Made by a program: the position numbers and the translations under genes. DNA of 64,000 bases, from contig NZ_JAAIJY010000004.1 of assembly GCF_011752065.1 (NCBI RefSeq), positions 124,001-188,000 of the forward strand. The letters are read 5' to 3'. Shown piece by piece: positions 43,840-53,042 of the stretch (position 1 is the stretch's first letter; each line of letters opens with the position of its first letter). The stretch comes from Actinomyces sp. ZJ308 (lineage in GTDB: Bacteria; Actinomycetota; Actinomycetes; Actinomycetales; Actinomycetaceae). Below the pieces are notes generated by a model. The model ran no database searches and was not told the DNA's origin. It saw only the letters and a program-made list of their open reading frames with translations.

Positions 43840-44393
43840 GACGCACCTACTGCCCGGTGGTGGCGCAGCAGCGCGGGGCGTGCGTCGCGCAGGAGGATGG
43901 AGATGACGTCGAGGCGCAGGCCAGTGTGGGGCGTCTCGTGGGTGGCGGCCCAGGCGGCTGCCAGGGCTCTCAGCCGGGTGATCTTGCGGGGGTCGACGGC
44001 GGCGGCCGGAGGCCCCTGACGCAGGGAGCTGCGGGTCTTGACCTCGACGACGACCAGGGTCGGCCGCTTCGAGCACCGCCGTGTCCGATCGAGGTCGGTC
44101 GGAGCACCACCTGGTTCCCGGTCGGCGGGGGCGGGCTCGAGGGCGATGATGTCGAGCTCTCCGCGCAGGCCGTGGTCCGGCCGCCAGTTGCGCTCCAGGA
44201 TCCGCCAGCCGATGTCCTCCAGGTAGGTGGCGGCCAGGTCCTCACCGTAGCGTCCGGTGAGCAGGTGGGATGGTCCGGCCGCGGAGGTTCCCGCGTCGCG
44301 CGGGTTCCCGGTGGACTCGATGGGGACGCCCCCGCTGGATCGCACCGCGATCACCGTTGTCCCGGTTGCGGTTGCTGTGACCTGGTCGGTCAT
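43830..44393 (-). CDS. YraN-family (UPF0102) nuclease-fold protein
   Basis: A 187-residue protein. ATG at 44393 was chosen because GGAGGTGAT lies just upstream; a GTG six codons earlier overlaps that site. The family core GRYGEDLAATYLEDIGWRILERNWR, GELDIIA and VVVEVKTRSS (the E-x-K of the restriction-endonuclease fold) is intact. Between GELDIIA and VVVEVK lies an insertion of about 25 residues rich in Arg, Pro and Gly that most members lack. It precedes comM-dprA as in mycobacteria. Function is unknown. Confidence 0.88.
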   Translation of the reverse strand: MTDQVTATATGTTVIAVRSSGGVPIESTGNPRDAGTSAAGPSHLLTGRYGEDLAATYLEDIGWRILERNWRPDHGLRGELDIIALEPAPADREPGGAPTDLDRTRRCSKRPTLVVVEVKTRSSLRQGPPAAAVDPRKITRLRALAAAWAATHETPHTGLRLDVISILLRDARPALLRHHRAVGASWG

Positions 44394-44549
44394 GCCGATC
44401 ACCTCCGCCACTAGCCTGGGGCCGGATCGGCTGATCCGCGTGGCGGCCCCATCGGCTCTGTGGAGAGCACCGGCGGGAACCGTCCTGTGGCCCCCGGGCT
44501 TCCGCGCCGCCCGGCGGAAAGGGGCTCGGCGAGGGGTGGGCGCGCGGCG

Positions 44550-44858
44550 CTAGGAGGAGGGTATGTCCATCTCGAGCTTGGTGAGCTCCTCGACGTTGAC
44601 GTCCTTGAAGGTGACGACGTGAACGGACTTCACGAACCGGGAGGCGCGGTAGATGTCCCACACCCAGGCGTCCTCGAGGGTCAGCTCGAAGAAGACCTCC
44701 CCACCGTTGGTACGTACCTGGACGTCAACGGCGTTGGCCAGGTAGAAACGTCGTTCGGTCTCCACCACGTAGGAGAACAGGGATGCGACGTCGCGGTACT
44801 CCCGGTACAGCGAGAGCTCCAGCTCGTTCTCGTAGGACTCGAGGTCTTCTGTGCTCAC
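44550..44858 (-). CDS. DUF2469 protein
   Basis: A 102-residue acidic soluble protein, conserved in actinobacteria next to rnhB (Rv2901c in M. tuberculosis). It begins STEDLESYENELELSLYREYRDV and contains VVETERRFYLANAVDVQ, EVFFELTLEDAWVWDIYR and FVKSVHVVTFKDVNVEEL. The GTG start has no strong ribosome site. No catalytic motif is apparent and its function is unknown. The 147 bases back to rnhB contain small repeats of the type 'ccaggt.cc.gcca'. Confidence 0.88.
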   Translation of the reverse strand: MSTEDLESYENELELSLYREYRDVASLFSYVVETERRFYLANAVDVQVRTNGGEVFFELTLEDAWVWDIYRASRFVKSVHVVTFKDVNVEELTKLEMDIPSS

Positions 44859-45005
44859 CGGGCCATCATGCCTGCCGGCGGCGCCCGCACCCGGCAGGCC
44901 GTGGGGGCGAGTCGGCCCCGTCGCCGGTTGTCCCCGACCGGCGCCTGCTCGTCGGTCCAACCCAGGGCTGGCCAGGTACCAGCCAGGTGCCTGCCAGATA
45001 TCTGC

Positions 45006-45722
45006 TCAGTGCCGGTCCAGTCCTGGCAGGTGCCAGCTGCGTCGGTGCTGGTCGCCGGCGCCCAGCTCGGCGAGCCCGGCAATGTGGGCGGGTGAGGCGT
45101 AGCCCTTGTTGGACGCCCATCCGTAGCCGGGGTCGGTGAGGTCGATCATGAGGGCGTCCCGTTCGACCTTGGCCAGGACACTGGCTGCGGCGACGACGGC
45201 GCAGCGGGCATCGGCCTTGACCTCCATGCGCACCGGCGGGATGCGTGGCTCCGCGGCGGGTCCGGGGGCCGCCTGCGCGGACTGCCCGTTCTCCAGCGCG
45301 GTGAGCAGATCGGCTTGGGGGGCGGTGAGCCAGTCGGCCACGCCGTCGAGGATGACGATGCCGGGGGCGTGCCCGCGCTCGGTGACGCGTTGCAGGGCGC
45401 GCAGGCCCGCCAGCCTCAGGGCTCCGACGATGCCGCGCTCATCGATCTCGGCCGGTGAGGCGTGGGCGACGGCGTAGTCCACCAGCCAGCTGCGCACGGG
45501 CTCGACCAGGCCGGTGCGCGCACGGGCCGTCAGCTGCTTGGAGTCGGCCAGCCCGTCGGGCAGGACGTCATCGGTGCGGCGCCCCACGATCGCCAGCCCT
45601 ACGCTGACCGGTCCGGCGAGTGCCCCACGACCGACCTCATCGAGGCCACCGACGTAGTCGTGGCTCTCCAGCAGCTCCTTCTCCAGGCGCCGGTCGGGGC
45701 GGAGGCGGCCCCGAGGGCTCAC
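45006..45722 (-). CDS. rnhB: Ribonuclease HII
   Basis: Removes ribonucleotides misincorporated in DNA. The 238-residue enzyme has the first acidic pair in GGLDEVGRGALAGPV (Asp28, Glu29), LADSKQLTARAR, the third Asp in VILDGVADWL and MEVKADARCAVVAAASVLAKVERDALM with the last Asp. An insertion of about 20 Ala/Gln/Pro residues sits before that segment. The GTG start overlaps the lepB stop (GTGA). The C-terminal GWASNKGYASPAHI is canonical. Confidence 0.93.
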   Translation of the reverse strand: MSPRGRLRPDRRLEKELLESHDYVGGLDEVGRGALAGPVSVGLAIVGRRTDDVLPDGLADSKQLTARARTGLVEPVRSWLVDYAVAHASPAEIDERGIVGALRLAGLRALQRVTERGHAPGIVILDGVADWLTAPQADLLTALENGQSAQAAPGPAAEPRIPPVRMEVKADARCAVVAAASVLAKVERDALMIDLTDPGYGWASNKGYASPAHIAGLAELGAGDQHRRSWHLPGLDRH

Positions 45723-47047
45723 CTCGTCCTGCCCATGTCTGTCCCCGAACCGCCGGATCTCGACGCGGAGCTCTGCGAGTCGGCTCCTGCGTCGCCGGTG
45801 TCGGAACGTCCGTCACCGGATGTCCCGGGCTCGGTGTCCTCGCCCGCGGCCCCCGAGTCCGAGCTGATCCGGCCCGGTCCGGTGTGCTCGGAGCCGTCAT
45901 TCGCCTCACCGGTATCGCTGCGCGGGCCGTCCGTGGTCGAACCGTCCTCGTCCTCGGAGCTCGAGTGCGTCGCCGCCTCGGGCGCCGTCCGCCCGTTGCC
46001 CGGCGCGGTGCTGGGAGACGGGGGCCCTGGGGAGGGCGCCGGGGAGGGGACTGAGGTGTCGTGCGCGGGCACCTGTGAGAAGGCTCGGTCCCCTCCTCCC
46101 AGGCTCCCCCACCGGCTCAGGCTCGTCCAGGAGAACACCGCCTTGGCCACCCCGACGACGTTCGTCAGGGGCACGAATCCGCCGTGGGCGTCGTCGCGGT
46201 GGTAGCGGGAGTCGGCCGAGTTGCCGCGGTTGTCCCCCATGACCCAGACGTAGCCCTGGGGGACGGTGATGTCGAAGGAGGTCAGCGACGGGGACTGGCC
46301 GTCCTTGACGTAGTCCTCCGTGATGACCACGCCGTTGACGCTGAGCCGACCCTTGCCGTCGGCGACCACGTGGTCGCCTCCGACCCCGATGACTCGCTTG
46401 ATGAGGTGGTGACCGGTGTGCTCGGGCAGCAGGTGCAGGGCGACGAAGGTCTTCTGGACGACGCCGCGCAGCCCCGTCGGCTCCTTGACGTGGAGCCAGT
46501 CGTCGGGGTCGCTGAAGACGATGATGTCTCCCCGGTCGATGTGGTCGGAGTCGAACATCGTGACCGCGACCTGGTCTCCGTCGCGCAGCGTGTTCTCCAT
46601 GGACCCCGAGGGGATCTCGTAGGTCTGGACGACGAAGGTCCGAAGCAGGGCCGGGACCAGGATGATGACCGCCAGGACGAGCAGGGCCCGGGTCAGTCGT
46701 TGGAGCGGGGAGCTGGTCTCGGGCGGTGGGATGGCTGGGGCGACGTGCCTGCGGGGTTGGATGGAGGGGGGCAGCTCCACGGACTCGTCGTCGGGCTCGG
46801 GGTCGGCATCGGGGTCGATGAACGGGTCGTAGTCCCACTCGGCGCTGTCGTCGACCGGGACCGGGGTCGAAGGCCCTTCCTCAGCTTCACGGGACTCGTC
46901 GGCCTCCTGGGGGGAGTCCGCGGACGGAGCGCTGCACGAAGGGGTGACGGCGGACCTCGAGGCCCGGCCGATCTGCGAAGGAACGGCCTGCTTCAGGTCC
47001 AGTCCGACGTCGTCGACGTCGTCGGCCTCGTCCTGCGCCGATCTCAC
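45719..47047 (-). CDS. lepB: Signal peptidase I, copy A, with long polar tails
   Basis: Cleaves Sec signal peptides outside the membrane. The 442 residues have an acidic cytoplasmic N-terminus of about 115 residues, one membrane helix (about 119-137), the Ser nucleophile in IPSGSMENTL (Ser149), the Lys base in [15 protein letters not shown], and VMGDNRGNSADSRYH. After about residue 320 comes a tail of some 120 residues rich in Ser, Thr, Pro, Gly and Asp, longer than usual and absent from copy B. rnhB overlaps its end. It is one of two such genes flanking rplS. Confidence 0.93.
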   Translation of the reverse strand: MRSAQDEADDVDDVGLDLKQAVPSQIGRASRSAVTPSCSAPSADSPQEADESREAEEGPSTPVPVDDSAEWDYDPFIDPDADPEPDDESVELPPSIQPRRHVAPAIPPPETSSPLQRLTRALLVLAVIILVPALLRTFVVQTYEIPSGSMENTLRDGDQVAVTMFDSDHIDRGDIIVFSDPDDWLHVKEPTGLRGVVQKTFVALHLLPEHTGHHLIKRVIGVGGDHVVADGKGRLSVNGVVITEDYVKDGQSPSLTSFDITVPQGYVWVMGDNRGNSADSRYHRDDAHGGFVPLTNVVGVAKAVFSWTSLSRWGSLGGGDRAFSQVPAHDTSVPSPAPSPGPPSPSTAPGNGRTAPEAATHSSSEDEDGSTTDGPRSDTGEANDGSEHTGPGRISSDSGAAGEDTEPGTSGDGRSDTGDAGADSQSSASRSGGSGTDMGRTR

Positions 47048-47111
47048 CGTGCTCCTTCCCCTTGAGTCGATGTACGTGGGTCCGCCGTCACACGGCGATC
47101 AGAGATGACGA

Positions 47112-47139
47112 GCGCCCGGAGCCCGTGGGCCCCGGGCGC
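47112..47139 (-). terminator. Hairpin terminator after rplS
   Basis: GCGCCCGGAGCC pairs with GGCCCCGGGCGC (one wobble) around a 4-base loop, 21 bases past the rplS stop and before lepB copy A. It probably terminates or attenuates the rplS transcript. There is no U-tract. Confidence 0.5.
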
Positions 47140-47159
47140 CGTCTTGAGAGCGCGGGCGC

Positions 47160-47507
47160 TCAGTCCTCGCGACGCTCCTTGATCTTGGCGGCCTTACCGC
47201 GCAGGTTGCGCAGGTAGTAGAGCTTGGCGCGACGCACCTGGCCCCTGGTGACGACCTCGATCTTCTCGATGGAGGGCGTGTGGACGGGGAAGGTGCGCTC
47301 GACGCCGACGCCGAAGGAGACCTTGCGGATGGTGAAGGTCTCCGAGACGCCGCCGCCCTGGCGCGCGATGACGACGCCCTGGAAGACCTGGACGCGGGTA
47401 CGGGATCCCTCGACGACCTTGACGTGGACCTTGAGGGTGTCCCCGGGACGGAAGGAGGGGATGTCGTCGCGCAGCGACGCGGCGTTGATCTCGTCGATCA
47501 GGTTCAT
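47160..47507 (-). CDS. rplS: 50S ribosomal protein L19
   Basis: A large-subunit protein at the subunit interface. The 115 residues contain [60 protein letters not shown] and the C-terminal [24 protein letters not shown] at 47507 follows GGAGAGAAAC. It stands between the two signal peptidase genes, whereas in mycobacteria rplS has a single lepB neighbour. The 250 bases up to lepB copy B contain no gene I could support. Confidence 0.95.
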   Translation of the reverse strand: MNLIDEINAASLRDDIPSFRPGDTLKVHVKVVEGSRTRVQVFQGVVIARQGGGVSETFTIRKVSFGVGVERTFPVHTPSIEKIEVVTRGQVRRAKLYYLRNLRGKAAKIKERRED

Positions 47508-47757
47508 GTTTCTCTCCACACCCGTGCCACTGGTCAGGAGTGCTGGTTCGGCGGCGCCGCGCCGTAGGGGGCAGCGCCGGAGGTGGACGCCCCTGGGCTC
47601 CTTCGAAGCGACGGCCTCCCCAGTGGCAGAGGAGCCGCAGGACCCAAGTGCCCGCTCAGTTTGCCACAGGCTCGCGGCCCGGACGAGCGTGCCGGCATCG
47701 ACGTGCGTGAGTTCACGCCTCTTCCCCTCCTTCCTTGCCCCGGCGCGTCCGGATCAG

Positions 47758-48657
47758 TCAGCTCTCCGAGCCTGCCAGCGTGCGCGTCGGGACGGGAGCA
47801 GCCGGCTCGGCGGGGATCGCCGTCGGAGTGGATGTCGGCTGAGGGACCTGGGAGAAGACCTTGTGACCGGAGCTCAGGCTGGACCAGTGGGAGTAGGGCC
47901 ACACCACGTTCTTGGCGACGCCGACGACGTTGTCGATGGGGACGAAGCCGTGGTGGGCGTCGTTCTGGTGGTAGCGGGAGTCCGAGGAGTTGGCCCGGTT
48001 GTCCCCCATGACCCAGACGTATCCCTCGGGAACGGTGACATCGAAGGCCAGGTCGGAGGCCGAGCGGCCGGGCTTGAGGTAGTCCTCGTCGAGCTCGACG
48101 CCGTTGACGCTCAGGGAGCCGTTTCCGTCGGCGACGACGTGGTCGCCTGGCATTCCGATGACGCGCTTGATGAGGTGGTGGCCTGCGTCCTGAGGGAAGA
48201 TGCGGATGGTGACGAGGAAGTCCTGGAGGGCGCCCTGCAGGCCTGTGGGCTCCTGGGTCATCAGCCAGTGGTCCGGATCGGTGAAGACGACGACGTCGCC
48301 CCGCTCGATGTCGTGGGAGTCGTACATCGTCACGGTGACACGGTCTCCCTCGTTGAGGGTGTCCTCCATGGATCCCGACGGGATGGTGAAGCTCTGGATG
48401 ACGAAGGTGCGGATGAGTGCGATGATCGCCACGGCGATCACCAGGTAGGACAGGGTGATGCCCCACTGCTTGAGGCGGTAGGCGATCCGCGTCCCCAGCG
48501 TGGCCGGCTCCGCCGCTGCGGAGCGTCCTGCTCCCGCGCTCTGGCCCCTGGTCTCCTCCGTGTCCTCCCCCGGCCGGCGCGAGCCCGGCTGGGGAGCGGA
48601 GTCGTTCGTGCCGTCGTCGGCCAGGTCCTGAAGGTTCTGGTCGGGTCCGCTGCTCAT
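47758..48657 (-). CDS. lepB: Signal peptidase I, copy B
   Basis: A second type I signal peptidase of 299 residues. A polar N-terminus of about 60 residues precedes one membrane helix ([20 protein letters not shown]). The catalytic Ser is in [10 protein letters not shown] (Ser96) and the Lys in [30 protein letters not shown] is conserved. The short C-terminal end lacks the long tail of copy A. The ATG overlaps the trmD stop. In Actinomyces oris one of two signal peptidases is known to be needed for pilus assembly; which copy here corresponds is not decidable from sequence alone. Confidence 0.93.
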   Translation of the reverse strand: MSSGPDQNLQDLADDGTNDSAPQPGSRRPGEDTEETRGQSAGAGRSAAAEPATLGTRIAYRLKQWGITLSYLVIAVAIIALIRTFVIQSFTIPSGSMEDTLNEGDRVTVTMYDSHDIERGDVVVFTDPDHWLMTQEPTGLQGALQDFLVTIRIFPQDAGHHLIKRVIGMPGDHVVADGNGSLSVNGVELDEDYLKPGRSASDLAFDVTVPEGYVWVMGDNRANSSDSRYHQNDAHHGFVPIDNVVGVAKNVVWPYSHWSSLSSGHKVFSQVPQPTSTPTAIPAEPAAPVPTRTLAGSES

Positions 48658-50075
48658 AGGCCTTCTCCTGTCCGCCGGATCATGACGACGTCGTGGGCGT
48701 CCTGGCCCCCGACGTTGTAGGTACGGGTCCCGACCTGACGGAAGCCGGCCCGCCTGTAGGCCTTCTGGGCGCGCTTGTTGGTGATGTGGGTGCCGAGCCA
48801 GAGCAGGCTCACCCCGTGGTCGATAGCCCGCTGAGTCACGACGCTCATGAGAGCGGGGGCCAGTCCCGAGCCCCTCATCGTGGAGTCGACGTAGACCTTG
48901 GACAGCTCGCCGACGACCTGCCCCGGGCGGGCCTGGACGCAGGCGGGACGGGGATCGATCCCGGTGGGAGGCTCGCCCGCGGCATCGGGCTCCTCGCGCA
49001 GCACGGCGGCGTAACCGACCAGGTCCGGGACGATAGGCGTCTGAGCCGTCTCCGTCCCGCTGGAGGCCTGCGAGGCCGACTGCGGCGCAAGCCGCTCGGC
49101 GACGACGAGGTCGACGCGGTCGTCGTCGACCCAGGTGCGAAACAGTCCGGGCACGAGGTTGGTGGCGATGTGCTGAGCGATGAACTCGGGGTCAATGACG
49201 TGCCCGCAGGCGTCGGGGAAGGTGCGCGCGGCCAGGTCGGCCAGGGCCTCGGCGTCGTGGACGGTGGCGGGTCGAATGCGTACCGGCACCGGGTGGGGCG
49301 CCCCGGCGGGGACCGCCCAGCCCATGGTCGCCAGGGCGGCACGGTCCTCGCGGTCCAGGTCCGCGGCGTCCATCCTCGCGATCATGTCGGGGCGGCGGCC
49401 GACGGTGCGGGCGATGGCCTGGTCCCGCCGGGTGCGGGCGATGCGGGTGTGGTCCCCGGACAGCAGGACGGGATCGATCTCCAGGTCGCGCCACCGGGTG
49501 GGACGGGTGTGGACGGGGTACTCCAGCAGCCCGGCGGCCGAGTGCGACTCCTCGAGCAGCGACTCGGGGTTGCCCAGGACCCCGGGCAGGAGGCGGGCGA
49601 TCGCCTCGATCATGACGACGGCGGCGACTTCTCCCCCGTTGAGCACGTAGTCGCCGATGCTCAGCTCGCGCACCTCCACACCGCGGGAGGCGTAGTGATC
49701 GGGCACGCGCGCGTCGATGCCCTCGTAGCGGCCGCAGGCGAAGACCAGGGAGTCGGCTCCGGCCAGATCCTCGGCGGTGCGCTGGGTGAAGACCTCACCC
49801 GAGGGGGTGGGGATGATGAGGACCCGGCGGCCGCCGGTGGGAGCGTCCACGGCGAGCACGTCGTCGAGGGCCTCACCCCACACGTCGGGCTTCATGACCA
49901 TGCCGGCCCCGCCGCCCAGGGGGGTGTCGTCGACGGTGCGGTGCCGGTCGTGGGCGTGGTCGCGCAGGTCGTGGACGTGCAGGTCGAGGCGGCCGCGGTC
50001 GGCGGCCCTCCCGATGAGCGAGAGGTCCAGGACCTTGAGGTAGTCGGGGAAGATGGTGACGACGTCGATCCTCAC
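48654..50075 (-). CDS. trmD: tRNA (guanine-N1)-methyltransferase TrmD fused to a GNAT acetyltransferase
   Basis: Residues 1 to about 250 are a complete TrmD, which makes m1G37 in t[67 protein letters not shown] and the catalytic-Asp region [21 protein letters not shown]. Residues about 265-473 are a GNAT domain: [39 protein letters not shown] (acetyl-CoA loop) and [21 protein letters not shown]. No stop or start separates the parts. The GTG start overlaps the rimM stop. The acetylation target is unknown. Confidence 0.93.
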   Translation of the reverse strand: MRIDVVTIFPDYLKVLDLSLIGRAADRGRLDLHVHDLRDHAHDRHRTVDDTPLGGGAGMVMKPDVWGEALDDVLAVDAPTGGRRVLIIPTPSGEVFTQRTAEDLAGADSLVFACGRYEGIDARVPDHYASRGVEVRELSIGDYVLNGGEVAAVVMIEAIARLLPGVLGNPESLLEESHSAAGLLEYPVHTRPTRWRDLEIDPVLLSGDHTRIARTRRDQAIARTVGRRPDMIARMDAADLDREDRAALATMGWAVPAGAPHPVPVRIRPATVHDAEALADLAARTFPDACGHVIDPEFIAQHIATNLVPGLFRTWVDDDRVDLVVAERLAPQSASQASSGTETAQTPIVPDLVGYAAVLREEPDAAGEPPTGIDPRPACVQARPGQVVGELSKVYVDSTMRGSGLAPALMSVVTQRAIDHGVSLLWLGTHITNKRAQKAYRRAGFRQVGTRTYNVGGQDAHDVVMIRRTGEGL

Positions 50076-50620
50076 CGGGCCTCCTCCGCCTCGCCGCGAC
50101 CGGGGAACAGCCCGCCGGGCGGGTCCAGCGTCACGGTGCCGCTCTCAGGATCGACGCCCGGCACGAGCTCGGCGACGAAGGGGACGGCCACGTCCTCTCC
50201 CTCCGGGGTGGTGACCACGAGACGGTCCTGGGCGATACCGGGCTCCAGGTCGGTGACCTCGCCCAGCTCCTCCCCCGAGACGCTGAGCGCCCGCAGGCCG
50301 ATGAGCTCGTGACGATACCAAGACTCCTCAGCATCCACAGAGTCCTCGTCATCAGGGGCTTCGTCGTCGGTCTCGACCAGGAGCCTGACTCCTCGCAGGG
50401 CCTCCGCGGCCGTGCGGTCACGCGCCTGCTCGAAGGCGGCGAACCAGCGGGAGCCGTCGAAGCGCAGACGAGTGACCGTCAGGGGTCCTGCCTGGGCCGG
50501 CTCCGTGGGGACGGTGGTTCCGGGCGCGAGGCGCCCCTCGGGGTCATCGGTGCGGATCTCAAGACGCACCTCGCCCTTGAGGGCATGGGCGGGACCGATG
50601 ACGGCAAGGGTGAGCAGCAC
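50072..50620 (-). CDS. rimM: 16S rRNA processing protein RimM
   Basis: Helps 30S head maturation with S19. The 182-residue protein starts at GTG 50620, five bases after AGGAGA, giving the usual N-terminus [30 protein letters not shown]. The RimM barrel is followed by a PRC-barrel with [46 protein letters not shown]. An acidic insert ([16 protein letters not shown]) joins the halves. It precedes trmD with overlap. It is separated from khpA by 299 bases, so it may have its own promoter. Confidence 0.92.
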   Translation of the reverse strand: MLLTLAVIGPAHALKGEVRLEIRTDDPEGRLAPGTTVPTEPAQAGPLTVTRLRFDGSRWFAAFEQARDRTAAEALRGVRLLVETDDEAPDDEDSVDAEESWYRHELIGLRALSVSGEELGEVTDLEPGIAQDRLVVTTPEGEDVAVPFVAELVPGVDPESGTVTLDPPGGLFPGRGEAEEAR

Positions 50621-50831
50621 CTGTTCTCCTGGGATCGGGACGTGGAACGGTTGGTGAGGGATCTGGAGGTCTGATGCCAACCTACCGTGCCGCGGTGGGT
50701 GTTCCCATCGGCCACGGGGATGAGGTGGAGCACCGGTGGCGTGAGGTTGACCGCCTCGGCAGGGTCGGCCTCCTGCCAACGCCGTTCGTCGTCGATGATG
50801 AGGCGGGGCGTGCCGCCGAGGACAGACGACG

Positions 50832-50861
50832 GTGCCCGGTTCCCTCATGGGAACCGGGCAC
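50832..50861 (-). terminator. Hairpin between khpA and rimM
   Basis: GTGCCCGGTTCCC and GGGAACCGGGCAC form a perfect 13-bp stem with a 4-base loop, about 60 bases after khpA. It would split the rpsP-khpA unit from rimM-trmD-lepB. I saw nothing else definite in the 299-base gap. Confidence 0.5.
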
Positions 50862-50919
50862 TCGTGTCGATCGGTGGGACCGACACCGTCAGCTGTGCCG
50901 ACCTGAAGGCTCTACGCGT

Positions 50920-51156
50920 TCAGCGGCGGTCGGTGTCGACGACGTCGACGCGCACCGGCGAGTCCGCCAGCGCCCCCACCACGGTACGCAGTGCTCGAGC
51001 TGTACGGCCCGAGCGGCCGATGACTCGGCCGAGGTCCTCGGGGTTGACCCGCACCTCCAGCAGGTCGCCGCGGCGCAGCGACCGGGAGGTGACGGTGACG
51101 TCGTCGGGATTGTCGACGATGCCCCGCACGAGGTGCTCGAGAGCGTCGGCCAGCAT
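50920..51156 (-). CDS. khpA: KH-domain RNA-binding protein KhpA
   Basis: A 78-residue single-KH protein. LADALEHLVRGIVDNPDDVTV begins the fold, and LGRVIGRSGRTARALRTVVGAL holds the GxxG loop (GRSG). It is conserved between rpsP and rimM in Gram-positive bacteria; KhpA partners with KhpB and influences cell length in other species. The ATG lies one base after the rpsP stop, with GAGGAGG at the end of rpsP. Confidence 0.92.
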   Translation of the reverse strand: MLADALEHLVRGIVDNPDDVTVTSRSLRRGDLLEVRVNPEDLGRVIGRSGRTARALRTVVGALADSPVRVDVVDTDRR

Positions 51157-51157
51157 C

Positions 51158-51631
51158 TCAGGCCTCCTCGGCGGCGGCCTCAGCGGCCTCCTCAGCCACG
51201 ACCTCGGCGGCCTCAACAGCCTCGGCTGCTGCGGCGGTCTCCTGGTCGGCCTTGGCCTTGGCGGCGGCGGCCTTGCGCTTCTCGGCGTCGTCGGCGGCGG
51301 CCTTGACCGCGGCCTCCTTGGCGACCGTCGCGGCGTCGGCGTCCTTGACCTTGAGGGTGCTCTCGACACCCTTGAGGCCCTTGAACTGGTGATAGTCGCC
51401 GGTGATCTTGATCAGCTTGTAGACGGCGTCGGAGGGCTGGGCGCCCACACCGAGCCAGTACTGGACGCGCTCGGAGTCGATGCGGATGAGCGAGGGCTCC
51501 TGCATCGGGTCGTAGACACCGATCTCCTCGATGACACGACCATCGCGCTTCTTGCGGGAGTCGAGGACGACGACCCGGTAGAAGGGGGCAAACTTCTTGC
51601 CCATGCGCTTGAGGCGAATCTTGACTGCCAC
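51158..51631 (-). CDS. rpsP: 30S ribosomal protein S16
   Basis: A small-subunit assembly protein. The 157-residue product starts at a GTG with AGGAG ten bases upstream and reads [42 protein letters not shown], followed by [22 protein letters not shown]. The core is about 85 residues. The remaining about 70 are an Ala/Glu/Lys-rich tail, as in mycobacterial S16. It heads the rpsP-khpA unit and is divergent from the ABC cassette. Confidence 0.94.
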   Translation of the reverse strand: MAVKIRLKRMGKKFAPFYRVVVLDSRKKRDGRVIEEIGVYDPMQEPSLIRIDSERVQYWLGVGAQPSDAVYKLIKITGDYHQFKGLKGVESTLKVKDADAATVAKEAAVKAAADDAEKRKAAAAKAKADQETAAAAEAVEAAEVVAEEAAEAAAEEA

Positions 51632-51906
51632 TTGGTTGAACTCCTGGTTCTGGATGGTTTGGCGCGCGCTGGTCCCCGGTGGGGTCAAGCAACAGTTTCC
51701 GGCGTGAGCCGAGACGCGACCGGGGCCGGGAGAGGGACCGACGTCCGACCGAGTACAGCCGGACATTCTGCCAGAGCGTCCGACGGCGTCGCCAGCCCGG
51801 GCCGGGGCGCCACCCCACAGGGCGGTGCGAGATCGCCCACAGGCGGACCATGGCGCGTTCGTCACTGAGGGTCTCCAAGCAGCGCGGCGTGGACCCGATT
51901 CCCGTA

Positions 51907-51934
51907 TGACACCTGTCATGCGGCAGCGGTGACA
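51907..51934 (+). promoter_or_regulatory. Shared regulatory element, cassette 1 copy
   Basis: The element reads TGACA-CC-TGTCA-TGCG-N7-TGACA: two inverted TGTCA/TGACA pairs around a common half-site. It ends 43 bases before the ATPase start. The same arrangement, with 20 of 28 bases identical, occurs before cassette 2 at the same distance. Likely bound by one or both cassette-encoded response regulators. Of the rest of the 346-base rpsP-ATPase gap I note only a 14-bp palindrome (GCGCCGGCCGGCGC, 51952-51965). Confidence 0.6.
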
Positions 51935-51977
51935 GCGCTCAGTACCGGAGGGCGCCGGCCGGCGCGAGCCTGATGCC

Positions 51978-52991
51978 ATGATCCGCACCGCCGCCGAGCC
52001 CACCTCCACCGCAACCTGCCCATCTACCGCGAGCACCGCACCGTCTCCCGCCGTCCGGGCCCGCGGCCTGCGCAAGGTGTTCGGCGGCCTCGTCGCCGTC
52101 GACGACCTCGATCTCACGGTCCGTCCCGGCGAGGTGGTGGCCTTTCTCGGCCCCAACGGCGCGGGCAAGTCCACCACCCTGGACATGATCCTGGGACTGA
52201 CCCGGCCCGACTCCGGAACGATCGAGCTCCTGGGACGCGCCCCCGATCAGGCAGTTCGGGAGGGGCGTGCGGGTGTCATCTTCCAGGACGGCGGTCTCCT
52301 GGACGACTTCACCGTCGGGGAGACTCTGCGCGTCGTCGCCTCGATGCAGCCCCACCGCCGCGGATCAGGCCCCGGTGGGGCCCGGCTCGACGACATCGTC
52401 GCGAGGACCGACCTCGGCTCGATCCTGTCTCGCAAGGTGAGCCGCTGCTCGGGTGGGGAGCGCCAGCGAATGCGCCTGGCCCTCGCCCTGCTGCCCGATC
52501 CTGACCTTCTCGTCATGGACGAGCCCACCGCGGGCATGGACGTCAGTGCCCGGATCGCCTTCTGGGAGACGATGCGCGTCCAGACCCGCCGCGGCCGCAC
52601 GGTCCTGTTCGCTACCCACTACCTTGAGGAGGCGGCCTCCTTCGCCGACCGCATCGTCATCATCGCTCACGGGCGCCTGATCGCTGACGGAAGCGTCGAT
52701 GAGATCCGATCCCTGGGTGACGGCGCCCTGGTGACCGCCACCTGGCCGGGAGTCTCAGAGGCCTCGTTGGGCGAGCGCCTGGCCACCTGCCCAGCGGCCG
52801 GCAGCATCCTGCACGCGGTCGTCCACGGGGAGCACGTGGAGCTGCGCACCACGGACTCCGACGCCGTCGCCCGCTGGCTGCTGACCACCACACCCGCCGA
52901 GCACCTGGGTATCAGCGCCGCGAGCCTCGACGAGGTCTTCACGGCACTGACCTCAGACGGCGCCGAGAGCGCAGCCCCGGCGACGCCTTAG
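51978..52991 (+). CDS. ABC-2 exporter ATP-binding protein, cassette 1
   Basis: A 337-residue ATPase with Walker [12 protein letters not shown]-loop GVIFQDGG, signature [15 protein letters not shown], Walker [13 protein letters not shown] and H-loop [10 protein letters not shown]. The C-terminal about 100 residues are the extension typical of drug- and lipid-exporting DrrA-like ATPases. The first 25 residues are Ser/Thr-rich. It heads an operon with an ABC-2 permease, a histidine kinase and a response regulator. This layout resembles YvfRSTU of Bacillus. There is no strong ribosome site before the ATG. Confidence 0.92.
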   Translation: MIRTAAEPTSTATCPSTASTAPSPAVRARGLRKVFGGLVAVDDLDLTVRPGEVVAFLGPNGAGKSTTLDMILGLTRPDSGTIELLGRAPDQAVREGRAGVIFQDGGLLDDFTVGETLRVVASMQPHRRGSGPGGARLDDIVARTDLGSILSRKVSRCSGGERQRMRLALALLPDPDLLVMDEPTAGMDVSARIAFWETMRVQTRRGRTVLFATHYLEEAASFADRIVIIAHGRLIADGSVDEIRSLGDGALVTATWPGVSEASLGERLATCPAAGSILHAVVHGEHVELRTTDSDAVARWLLTTTPAEHLGISAASLDEVFTALTSDGAESAAPATP

Positions 52992-53042
52992 CCCATTCCA
53001 TCACCACGACGACCATCACCACAGACAACACGAGGCCGCACC

